A stretch of 32,857 bases of DNA, from contig CAAGII010000154.1 in assembly GCA_900769875.1 (NCBI GenBank), forward strand, positions 1 through 32,857, in the 5' to 3' direction. A program made the translations under genes and the position numbers. Position 1 is the stretch's first letter, and every line of letters begins with the position of its first letter. This DNA comes from Clostridia bacterium. GTDB lineage: Bacteria > Bacillota > Clostridia > Christensenellales > Aristaeellaceae. Positions 15,486-22,418 of this stretch are shown piece by piece. The notes beneath the pieces were generated by a model. The model saw nothing but the letters and a program-made list of their open reading frames with translations. It did no database searches and was not told the origin of the DNA.

Positions 15486-17615
15486 TTATCTCCCGGCGCG
15501 TAATTTGCGGTACTCCATGGGCGCGCAGCCGATGCTCTGACGGAACTGACGGGCAAAGTATTTTTCATCCCCATAGCCGCATTCAAGGGCTATGGCATAT
15601 ACGCTCATGGCAGTCTCGGAAAGCAGCCAGCACGCCTTCAGCACCCGGGCGGCGATGCAATCCTGCTGGTAGCTGACGCCGAAGCACTGCCGGTACACCG
15701 TGCGGAAATACCCCTCGCTGACGCACAGGTGCTTGCCGGCGTCCTGCAGGCTGGGGGCGTGGTGGGGCGCGGCGTATACCCTGGCGCGCAAGCCGGTCAG
15801 CGCATCGTAATGAGGCAGACAGCTGCGTGCAGCCAGTGTCGCCGCGGCTCTTTCGCTCGTCTGCACGGCAGCGGTCAGCAGACGGCTGAGCAGCTCCTTG
15901 CTGGGCGCTGCGGCTGCCGTTTCGTAGGTGATCAGCACCTGCCGCTCGTCATAGCGTCCGGCGAGCGCATGGTTCAGCATGACCTGCAGCCGCTGGCGGA
16001 AGGCGGTGCCCTCCTGGCGGCAGAGGATCACGAAGGCGTCCTCCTCCGCACGGCAGCGCAGATCCTGCTGGGCAGCCGCTCGCCGGATGGCCTTGGCCGT
16101 CACGGCGATGATCTCGCTCCGGTCATTCTCGTCGAAGAGGAACTCGCCGCCCGCCGGAAAGCGAAGCTTCACTGCGTGGAGCGTCACGGTTGCGCTCATT
16201 TCTGCCAGCTGCTGTTCAAACTCGCGGCGGTTGAGGAAGCCCGTCAGCGCGTCGTAGAGCGTGGAGGCCTGCTGGCACTGGGTCAGGTAGTGAATGTCGT
16301 TCTTCATCCGCAGGAACTCCAGCGTGTCCCCCAGGGTTTTGCTGAAATCGCGGAAGCTGACCTCATAGGCGGCGGGCTGGGAGTATGCCAGCACGGTCAC
16401 GCCAAACAACCGCTGCTGGAAGCACACCGGGCTGACGTAGTATGCCGCTGGTAGCGCGCCCTCCGGGAGCGTCACAGGGCGGCCGGCGCTGACCGGCGCG
16501 CTGCAGCCCTCTGCCGTGATCCGGCAGCAAAGGAAATCACGCCCGTCATACCGGGGGCTGTTCCAGGCGGCGTCCAGGCACAGCTCCAGCGATTCCGCGC
16601 CGTAGAGCAGATAGAAGAACTCGCTCAGCACGCTGGTATACTCCGCCAGCGTTCTGCACAGGGTCAGCCGGCTGGAGAACTGGGCAACGCTTCTGGTGAT
16701 GGCCTGATCGCGGCGGACGCGCTCCGCACGCAATTCCTCCACCACCTGCGCCCGGCATGCACCGCAATGACAGCTGTCGCCGGGGACGAAGCGATTCTCT
16801 TCTTCTTCAGCCCGGGGAACGCCCAGCAGCATGCCGGCTGCCTCTGCGCCCATTCCGAAGCGGTCGCGCCGGCAGCTGGTCATCAGGGGATAGTGATAGA
16901 CGCGGCTGTTGGAGGAGCCGCCGCTGCAGTCGTAGCCGGTGATGCTGACCCTGCCCGGGACGTCCACGCCCGCTTCGATCAGCGCATCGCACAGGCCGTA
17001 GGCCATGTGGTCGTTGGCGCATATGACGGCCTGGGGCAGCCGGCGTGCGCCGGAAAGGTATTCCTGCGCCAGCGCTGCGCCGGAATCAATCCAGAAGTTG
17101 CCGTAGATGATGTGCCCATCCGTCAGGGGCAATCCGTGATGCGCCATGGCACGCCGCACGCCATCAAGGCGCCTGCGGGCGAAGGGGCTGTCCGCTTCGC
17201 CGGTCAGCACGTCCATATCCGTCAGGCCGTGCACCGTAATCAGATGCTCCGCCATGCGCATCATGTCGTCCCCGTCGTCCGACTGAACGCTGTCAAAGTC
17301 TGCCAGCTCTCCGCTGATCACCACGGTAGGGAGCTTTTCCTTGCGCAGCTTCTGCACCACGCCGTCCAGCACTGCAATGTCCCGGAAAGCCTCCGGCGTA
17401 ATGATGGCCCCATCGAAGGTGGCAGGATCAAACAGGCTGTAGATGACGTTCTCATAGGTCAGCTGCGGGTCTTCCGTCCAATGGTTATACAGGTTGGAGT
17501 AGACGATCACGTCCGCATCGGCGGAAAAAGCGGTCTGCGCAATGCCGCGCAGGATCTCCCGCTGTTCTGCGGCAGCCGCACGGGCTGTGATGACAGCGAT
17601 GCGTCTGCGTGCCAT
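15486..17615 (-). CDS. Hybrid regulator: periplasmic-binding fold + degenerate GGDEF + AraC HTH
   Basis: A 709-residue cytosolic regulator from ATG 17615 (AGGAGGTG six bases upstream). Residues 1-~265 look like a LacI/PurR-type sugar-binding fold (RRIAVITARAAAAEQREILRG; DGAIITPEAF; AVICANDHMAYGLCDALIEAG; VSITGYD) but lack the LacI DNA-binding head. A CHCGAC segment (Cys282, 284, 287) leads into a GAF-like stretch. From Asp455, DALTGFLNRREFEQQL is a good GGDEF-domain entry, but the active-site loop at ~522-528 reads RAEEDAF, so cyclic-di-GMP synthesis is not expected. The last ~100 residues are an AraC double HTH (TAMSVYAIALECGYGDEKYF... GCAPMEYRKL). It is divergent from the GH43 operon and probably senses its sugar. 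Confidence 0.85.
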   Translation of the reverse strand: MARRRIAVITARAAAAEQREILRGIAQTAFSADADVIVYSNLYNHWTEDPQLTYENVIYSLFDPATFDGAIITPEAFRDIAVLDGVVQKLRKEKLPTVVISGELADFDSVQSDDGDDMMRMAEHLITVHGLTDMDVLTGEADSPFARRRLDGVRRAMAHHGLPLTDGHIIYGNFWIDSGAALAQEYLSGARRLPQAVICANDHMAYGLCDALIEAGVDVPGRVSITGYDCSGGSSNSRVYHYPLMTSCRRDRFGMGAEAAGMLLGVPRAEEEENRFVPGDSCHCGACRAQVVEELRAERVRRDQAITRSVAQFSSRLTLCRTLAEYTSVLSEFFYLLYGAESLELCLDAAWNSPRYDGRDFLCCRITAEGCSAPVSAGRPVTLPEGALPAAYYVSPVCFQQRLFGVTVLAYSQPAAYEVSFRDFSKTLGDTLEFLRMKNDIHYLTQCQQASTLYDALTGFLNRREFEQQLAEMSATVTLHAVKLRFPAGGEFLFDENDRSEIIAVTAKAIRRAAAQQDLRCRAEEDAFVILCRQEGTAFRQRLQVMLNHALAGRYDERQVLITYETAAAAPSKELLSRLLTAAVQTSERAAATLAARSCLPHYDALTGLRARVYAAPHHAPSLQDAGKHLCVSEGYFRTVYRQCFGVSYQQDCIAARVLKACWLLSETAMSVYAIALECGYGDEKYFARQFRQSIGCAPMEYRKLRAGR

Positions 17616-17635
17616 ACCCTTCACCTCCTGAGGGC

Positions 17636-17664
17636 AGTATAGCGCATTTTCTCTCCGGATGCAA
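17636..17664 (-). promoter_or_regulatory. Promoter of the hybrid regulator
   Basis: Minus-strand TTGCAT (17659-17664), 17-nt spacer, TATACT (17636-17641). The start of transcription would fall at about 17629, leaving a leader of only ~14 nt that begins at the Shine-Dalgarno sequence. Confidence 0.7.
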
Positions 17665-17673
17665 ATGAAAAAG

Positions 17674-17686
17674 TGCATATTATGCA
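17674..17686. promoter_or_regulatory. 13-bp palindrome TGCATATTATGCA, candidate operator
   Basis: A perfect palindrome (TGCATA-T-TATGCA) between the two divergent promoters, 10 bp upstream of one -35 and 30 bp upstream of the other, so a bound protein could affect both. Further TGCA words (17659-17662, 17702-17706, 17717-17721) surround it. Operator role is inferred from position. Confidence 0.45.
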
Positions 17687-17715
17687 TAGATGGTGGACAA
17701 AGTGCAGATGAGCTG

Positions 17716-17744
17716 TTGCATTCACGGCTGTTCTTCTGTATGAT
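17716..17744 (+). promoter_or_regulatory. Promoter of the GH43 operon
   Basis: TTGCAT (17716-17721), exact 17-nt spacer, TATGAT (17739-17744), about 30 bp before the first GH43 start codon. Confidence 0.75.
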
Positions 17745-17774
17745 GAAAGCACAAAGACAAACGGAGTGAAAAGC

Positions 17775-19163
17775 ATGAAGCTCAGCGAAGCGACATACAA
17801 GGCGGAAAGCACCGCCAATCCGATATCGCCCAACATCTTCTGCGCCGATCCCACCGGCGTGGAATACGAGGGCCGGCTCTATGTCTACGGCACTAACGAC
17901 CAGCAGCAGTACGAGGCCTTCGGGCAGGTCAAGGCCAACAGCTACGAGCAGATACGCTCGCTGGTGGTCTTTTCCACAGCCGATATGGCAAACTGGGAGT
18001 ACCACGGAACGATCGATGTGGGTGGCATTGCCCCGTGGATCCAGAATTCCTGGGCGCCATCCATCGCAAGCCGGGTAGAAAAGGACGGTCTGACTCATTT
18101 CTACCTGTATTTCTCCAATAGCGGCTGTGGCGTGGGCGTGCTGACGGCAACCCATCCCCTGGGACCGTGGCGCGATCCGCTGGGCAGGATGCTGGTGTGG
18201 CAGGACATGCCCGGGCTGGAGAACTGCCCCGCGCCCTTTGACCCCGGCGTGTGCATCGATGAAAACGGCGTGGGCTGGCTGACCTTCGGCGGCGGTCTTG
18301 CGGCCCGGGGCGGGCAGGTGCATACGAAGGTACCCAAGATCGTGCGGCTGGGGGCGGATATGCTCTCCTTTGACAGCCCCTTCACGCCCATCGATGCGCC
18401 CTATTTTTTCGAAGCCAGCGAGCTGAACTGCGTCAACGGTACCTACATCTACACCTACAGCACCGACTGGCAGGAACGGGACAAATGGGACGACCCGTCC
18501 ATGCCTGCCCCGGGCACCTGCAGCATGGGCGCGATGACCACACGGACGCCGCTGGATCCGGACAGTTGGGTATTCCGGGGTGGATTCTTCCTCAATGCGG
18601 GCGATGCTGGCATGGCCTGGTGCAACAATCATACGCACCTGATGGCCTTCCGGGGCAAGCGCTACATCCTCCACCACACCAGCCACATGGAGGAGCGCTG
18701 GAAGACCGCCGGAGGCTACCGCTGCATGGGCGTGGACGAGCTGCCCTTCACGGAGGATCACTTCCCGGTGACGAAGCCCACCCGGGAGGGCGTGGCGCCC
18801 ATTGCCGCCTTTGATCCGTATCAGTCTCGCAGCGGTGCGGAGTTCTTCACCTGCGCACAGGTGGGGTATGAGGCTGCCGGTCAGAGCCGCATGGCGGCCT
18901 GCGCCCAGGCAGAGGGCGCATGGACGTACATCCGCAGTGCGGACTTTGGCTCAGGCTGCCGGGCGCTGTGGGCCACCGTGCGGGGGAACGGGTTCATCGA
19001 GGTGCGGCTCGATCGCCGCGATGCATCGCCCATTGCATCCATTCCGGCCCTGACGCAGGGCTATACCGAGGTCTGCGTGCCGCTGGAGGTCTCCGGCGTG
19101 CATGATGTGTACTTCGCCTTCACCGGTAACAATGTCTGCCTCAGAACATGGCAGGCTGAATGA
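17775..19163 (+). CDS. Cytosolic GH43 glycosidase with CBM6-like C-terminus
   Basis: A 462-residue five-bladed propeller enzyme without signal peptide. ATG 17775 has GGAG eight bases upstream; an in-frame GTG nine bases earlier is less likely. Candidate GH43 triad: general base Asp25 in FCADPTG, the pKa-tuning Asp in FDPGVCIDENG, and general acid Glu in FFEASELN. Residues ~345-462 resemble a CBM6-like jelly roll (AEGAWTYIRSADFGSG; GVHDVYFAFTG). GH43 enzymes are beta-xylosidases, alpha-L-arabinofuranosidases or arabinanases, so it probably trims imported oligosaccharides. It is a close paralogue of the next gene, sharing a 61-nt identical stretch (18222-18282 with 19688-19748). Subfamily and substrate not determined. 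Confidence 0.88.
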   Translation: MKLSEATYKAESTANPISPNIFCADPTGVEYEGRLYVYGTNDQQQYEAFGQVKANSYEQIRSLVVFSTADMANWEYHGTIDVGGIAPWIQNSWAPSIASRVEKDGLTHFYLYFSNSGCGVGVLTATHPLGPWRDPLGRMLVWQDMPGLENCPAPFDPGVCIDENGVGWLTFGGGLAARGGQVHTKVPKIVRLGADMLSFDSPFTPIDAPYFFEASELNCVNGTYIYTYSTDWQERDKWDDPSMPAPGTCSMGAMTTRTPLDPDSWVFRGGFFLNAGDAGMAWCNNHTHLMAFRGKRYILHHTSHMEERWKTAGGYRCMGVDELPFTEDHFPVTKPTREGVAPIAAFDPYQSRSGAEFFTCAQVGYEAAGQSRMAACAQAEGAWTYIRSADFGSGCRALWATVRGNGFIEVRLDRRDASPIASIPALTQGYTEVCVPLEVSGVHDVYFAFTGNNVCLRTWQAE

Positions 19164-19177
19164 AAGGAGTCACCCCC

Positions 19178-21163
19178 ATGAAGAAGCTGATTGCCCTTGT
19201 GATGGCAGCGCTGCTGCTTTGCTGCTCCGCCTTGGCGGAGGGCAGCATCCCAGCGGTGAGCGCAAACGTCTACAAGACCGAGCGCAACGCCAACCCCATC
19301 TCCAGCATCGTCTACTGCGCCGATCCCACCGGCGTGGAGTACGAAGGCCGCCTGTACGTCTACGGCACCAACGACCAGCAGCAGGCAGAGCTGGACACCA
19401 CCAACGATTACGACAAGATCCGCTCGCTGGCGGTATTCTCCACCGACGACATGGTCAACTGGGTCTACCATGGCCGGATCGAAGCGGGCGAGATCGCACC
19501 GTGGATCTACCATTCCTGGGCGCCCTCCATCGTCTCCCGCGTGGAAGAGGACGGCCTGACCCACTTCTATCTGTACTTCTCCAACAGCGGAAACGGCGTG
19601 GCGGTGCTGACGGCTACCCATCCCCTCGGCCCGTGGAGCGATCCCCTGGGGAAGCCGCTGGTGTACCAGAACATGCCCGGGCTGGAAAACTGCCCCGCGC
19701 CCTTTGACCCCGGCGTGTGCATCGATGAAAACGGCGTGGGCTGGCTGAGCTTTGGCGGCGGAGCGCCCGCCACCGGCGGCGTGGTGCATTCTCGCATCCC
19801 CAAGATCGTCCGGCTGGGCGAGGATATGCTCTCCTTTGACAGTGAGTTCGTGTCCATTGATGCACCCCACTTCTTCGAGGCCAGCGAGCTCAATTACATC
19901 GACGGCGTTTACTACTACAGCTACTGCACCGACTGGCAGGAGCGCGGCCCCGGCTGGGACTACGAGGGTATGCCGACCCCGCCCAGCTGCTCCATGGCCT
20001 ATCTGACCACCACCACCCCGCTGATTGCCGACAGCTGGCAGTACCGGGGCGCGTACCTGTACAATGCCGGCCAGAACGCCCAGGGCAACTCCGGCATGCG
20101 CTGGGGCAACAACCACACCCACTTCATGGAATATGAGGGCGTGAACTACATCCTGCACCACACGCAGCTGCTGGAGGAGCAGGACGGCGGCACCGGTGGC
20201 TTCCGCAGCCTGATGGTGGACTACCTGCCCATGAACACCGAAACCGGCGAGATTCCGCTGACAGCGGCCACCCGCGACGGTGTGAAGCAGATCCGCCTGC
20301 TGGATCCCTATGCGCAGCAGCCCGGCGCCGTCATGTTCACTTCCGCCGACGTCGGCTACACCGCAGGCGCCAATCCCGCAGCCCTGAGCAAGGCTGATGG
20401 CGCGTGGATCTACGTGCGTGGCGCGGACTTCGGCTACGGCGCCTCCGCCTTCACCGCGACGGTCAAGGGTACCGGCCGCATTGAGGTGCGCCTGGACGAT
20501 GTGTACGCTGAGCCCGTGGCCTTCATCGAATTCGACAACGCAGACTATGCCGCTGTCACCTCTGAGGGCGTGCTGCCCTTTGACGGCCGCAACCACAATG
20601 TGTACCTCGTCTTCTCCGGTGCGGATATCGAGCTGGCCTCCTGGCAGTTCACCGCGGGCGAGGAGCAGCAGCGCCCTGAGGAGGACATCTCCGTCACGGA
20701 GATCCGCTATGTGACCCTGGTGATGTCCGGTCAGGCAGAGAACCCCGGCCCCAGCCACAACGCACTGCTGGAGATGACCCGTGACGGCGACTACGCCCTG
20801 AAGTCCTCCTCCTTCGCGCCCGGCAGCGAGGTGCTCAACATCGGCTTCATCGTTACCGATCCCGAGGCAACCTACAAGGTGCACGTCCGCTCCCTGAGCC
20901 TGGAAACGGCGGACGGCATGGTGGAGATCCCCGTAGACAAGACCCTCGACCCCTCCTCCGACTCCGCCAACGGCCTGGCCAACGGCTGGATGGGCGCGAA
21001 GATCGGCTCCGTTATCTACGGCACGGAAGAATGCGGGCTTGTCGCGGCGAGTACGCCCATTACCTGGATCGGCTACCGGTTTGCGCTGATGATCGACGGC
21101 GTGGAGGTGCCCTTCACCTCCATCACCTACAACATCACCGTCACCGGCCTTGACCTGAACTGA
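19178..21163 (+). CDS. Secreted GH43 glycosidase with CBM6-like and unknown C-terminal domains
   Basis: A 661-residue exported enzyme. ATG 19178 has AAAGGAG eight bases upstream and opens a signal peptide (MKKLIALVMAALLLCCSALA, likely cut after ALA20). An in-frame ATG at 19160 overlaps the previous stop but would delay the signal peptide. The propeller repeats the neighbour's motifs: base Asp49 in YCADPTG, FDPGVCIDENG, FFEASELN. A CBM6-like module follows (WIYVRGADFGYGA; NHNVYLVFSG) to ~residue 495. The last ~160 residues (from GEEQQRPEEDISV) form a further beta-rich domain I do not recognise, absent from the cytosolic paralogue. The pair suggests outside and inside processing of the same arabino- or xylo-oligosaccharides. 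Confidence 0.88.
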   Translation: MKKLIALVMAALLLCCSALAEGSIPAVSANVYKTERNANPISSIVYCADPTGVEYEGRLYVYGTNDQQQAELDTTNDYDKIRSLAVFSTDDMVNWVYHGRIEAGEIAPWIYHSWAPSIVSRVEEDGLTHFYLYFSNSGNGVAVLTATHPLGPWSDPLGKPLVYQNMPGLENCPAPFDPGVCIDENGVGWLSFGGGAPATGGVVHSRIPKIVRLGEDMLSFDSEFVSIDAPHFFEASELNYIDGVYYYSYCTDWQERGPGWDYEGMPTPPSCSMAYLTTTTPLIADSWQYRGAYLYNAGQNAQGNSGMRWGNNHTHFMEYEGVNYILHHTQLLEEQDGGTGGFRSLMVDYLPMNTETGEIPLTAATRDGVKQIRLLDPYAQQPGAVMFTSADVGYTAGANPAALSKADGAWIYVRGADFGYGASAFTATVKGTGRIEVRLDDVYAEPVAFIEFDNADYAAVTSEGVLPFDGRNHNVYLVFSGADIELASWQFTAGEEQQRPEEDISVTEIRYVTLVMSGQAENPGPSHNALLEMTRDGDYALKSSSFAPGSEVLNIGFIVTDPEATYKVHVRSLSLETADGMVEIPVDKTLDPSSDSANGLANGWMGAKIGSVIYGTEECGLVAASTPITWIGYRFALMIDGVEVPFTSITYNITVTGLDLN

Positions 21164-21224
21164 ACCACGCCCGCCGGGAGGGCGGAGATTTGATGTATAC
21201 CTGCTGCCGTGAAGTACCGCGGTG

Positions 21225-21253
21225 GGGCGTGCAGGAGATCGTCCTGCACGCCC
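21225..21253 (+). repeat. 12-bp perfect hairpin
   Basis: GGGCGTGCAGGA (21225-21236) and its exact complement (21242-21253) around GATCG, between the second GH43 stop and the glycosidase remnant. No T-run follows, so it is not a standard terminator. Confidence 0.6.
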
Positions 21254-21262
21254 TGCAGATGA

Positions 21263-21478
21263 CATACAGAAACCGCGCCGCCGATCCTGCCGTACTACAC
21301 CTACCACCTGCGGCCCGCTTTCCGGGAATACGCGCTGCCGGAGGGAACTGCCTACCGTGTGGAGGCACTCGATACCTGGAACATGACCCGTACCGACTGC
21401 GGCGTGATGAGCGCCCATGTCCGGGTGAATCTCCCGGCATGTCCCTATATGGCTGTGTATATGCAGCGCGCGCGGTGA
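21263..21478 (+). pseudogene. 3' remnant of a glycoside hydrolase (DUF5605-like C-terminus)
   Basis: The frame ending at TGA 21476-21478 reads as the end of a larger protein: YYTYHLRPAFREYALPEGTA, then YRVEALDTWNMTRTDCGVMS, ending ...VNLPACPYMAVYMQRAR. The pattern F.LPeg..y.VE.iDTWnMT...lP.kpYMA is what I know from the C-terminal DUF5605 domain of putative apiosidase-like glycosidases carrying DUF4038/DUF5060. Upstream the frame hits a stop at 21260 and nothing recognisable remains. It keeps a terminator just downstream, so the GH43 operon probably once had a third gene, deleted from its 5' side. Assignment rests on memory of the motif. Confidence 0.55.
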
Positions 21479-21496
21479 TGTGCCGGCCAAACAAAT

Positions 21497-21545
21497 GCAA
21501 GCAGGACATCCGGCCTTGGGCCCTGGAAGTCCTGCTTTGCTTTTG
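21497..21545 (+). terminator. Putative terminator of the GH43 operon / glycosidase remnant
   Basis: AAGCAGGAC (21499-21507) pairs with GTCCTGCTT (21529-21537), a 9-bp stem with a 21-nt loop, followed by TGCTTTTGC. Confidence 0.55.
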
Positions 21546-21579
21546 CAGCCGTCAGCAGACAGCTTCAGAATCACCGAAT

Positions 21580-21621
21580 AACAAAATATGGGGTTGAAAC
21601 CGTCAACCGACGTTCAACCCC
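21580..21621 (-). terminator. Terminator of the integrase remnant
   Basis: Minus strand: GGGGTTGAA / TTCAACCCC 9-bp stem extended by CGT/ACG across a two-base bulge, followed by ATATTTTGTTATT. It sits 28 bp past the remnant's stop codon. Confidence 0.65.
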
Positions 21622-21648
21622 ATGGCTGCGGGATTGGTTCCTGCCACA

Positions 21649-21849
21649 TCAATACATATTCCGACCGATTTCGAGTGAAGCAGGTCGCTTTTTGTTGTAG
21701 TGATCCGTACCAGTGCGACGGCAGACCGCAGTGCATGTGTGTCGGAAGCAGCAGGGTGTCGCATCGTACATACTGATCTCCGGGTTGATGCGCTCCCTGG
21801 CGCGCCGCATGCCGGCCGGGTTCACGCTATCCCGCACCACATTCGCCAC
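21649..21849 (-). pseudogene. Degenerate C-terminal fragment of a tyrosine recombinase (integrase)
   Basis: The 66-codon frame includes RARERINPEISMYDATPCCF followed by RHTCTAV. This resembles the catalytic RHT box of Firmicute phage/ICE integrases (typically ..i..YgaTPHvfRHTyat). The conserved His before the box is replaced, the second His and the catalytic Tyr segment are missing, and neither an N-terminal domain nor a start signal is present. A terminator lies just downstream, as expected for the 3' end of a real gene. I read it as a decayed integrase beside an acquired glycosidase cluster; the call depends on one motif. Confidence 0.45.
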
Positions 21850-21909
21850 TATTGCGGCAGTACATTCGCTACGGCAACGCTCTCCCGGCCGTTCGTTCGC
21901 GTAAGGAAG

Positions 21910-21988
21910 CGATTTCTAACGAAATCGATCGAAAACCGCCGCGCATGTCGCCGATTTTCGATCGAAAGCCGAAGGGCCTGCGGGCCCT
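21910..21988. repeat. Cluster of three inverted repeats
   Basis: Three hairpins in 79 bp: CGATTTC-TAAC-GAAATCG (21910-21927), CGATCGAAAA...TTTTCGATCG with a 19-nt loop (21926-21964), and AGGGCC-TGCG-GGCCCT (21973-21988). The first two share CG. They lie on the 5' side of the integrase remnant and could be leftovers of a recombination site or element end. No function shown. Confidence 0.5.
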
Positions 21989-22019
21989 CCCACGCCACCC
22001 ATAGGGGTATTATAGTTTG

Positions 22020-22046
22020 AGGCGGCTGACCGAAGCCAGCCGCCCC
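22020..22046 (-). repeat. UUCG-hairpin repeat, copy 2 (right edge of GH43 island)
   Basis: Exact 27-bp copy of 15115-15141, same orientation, 6.9 kb away. Here it would form the 3' hairpin of the candidate RNA read on the minus strand; in the plus direction it is followed by CTTATCTTTC and might also stop plus-strand transcripts. Confidence 0.8.
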
Positions 22047-22253
22047 TTATCTTTCGTGATGAGAGCTCCCAGAGTGTCGATGCGCGCTGTTTTTTCACCC
22101 GCTATGTTAAAGCAGGCTGGTGTCCCGCCGCTGCTTATTTGCCGTCCCCTGACATCCTGAGATGGGGGCATGACAGCATCAGACGAAGACAAGGACTCCA
22201 TTTTGTGAAATGTGGGGAAAACCAGAACGCTGTCGGGCTCCCCAGGAGCATCT
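22021..22253 (-). ncRNA. Candidate structured non-coding RNA
   Basis: A perfect promoter at 22260-22288 points into 230 bp with no supported gene: the open frame there begins inside the promoter and has no ribosome-binding site. The transcript could fold with a closing helix GCTCCTGG / CTGGGAGC (22242-22249 with 22065-22072, two G-U pairs, flanked by GAT/ATC), a helix GACAGC / GCTGTC (22229-22234 with 22172-22177), a CCCCCATC-TCAG-GATG-(TCA)-GGGG hairpin (22146-22168), and end in the UUCG hairpin. It does not match SRP RNA, RNase P, tmRNA or 6S signatures that I know. It might also be the leader of a lost gene. Confidence 0.4.
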
Positions 22254-22259
22254 GCCACT

Positions 22260-22288
22260 ATTATAGGGTCAAGGCTGCGAATTGTCAA
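22260..22288 (-). promoter_or_regulatory. Perfect consensus promoter without a downstream gene
   Basis: Minus-strand TTGACA (22283-22288), exact 17-nt spacer, TATAAT (22260-22265). It drives towards 22253 and lower, where only the candidate RNA is found. Confidence 0.8.
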
Positions 22289-22418
22289 GGGCTTTTCGCG
22301 GAGGGCGGTGATTTTGTTCCGCCCGCGGGTATGGAACGGATTGGGCTTGACCGGTTCATCAGGCCGGGGCAGGTGATGCTGCTGTTTGCGTTCCCGGACG
22401 CCGACCGCGCTTGACCGG

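Noticed and set aside
19178..19240. Lipoprotein signal (LLLCC) in the secreted GH43
   Set aside because: The cysteines lie in the hydrophobic core without a [LVI][ASTVI][GAS]C box; ALA20 is a better signal peptidase I site.
22021..22253. The candidate RNA as 6S RNA or SRP RNA
   Set aside because: A closing helix is present, but I see no large central bubble typical of 6S and no GGAAG-type SRP apical motif; left unassigned.
22010..22288. A 92-codon minus-strand frame ending at the UUCG hairpin
   Set aside because: Its first codon is the -35 hexamer of a perfect promoter, there is no ribosome-binding site, and the last residues just translate the hairpin repeat.
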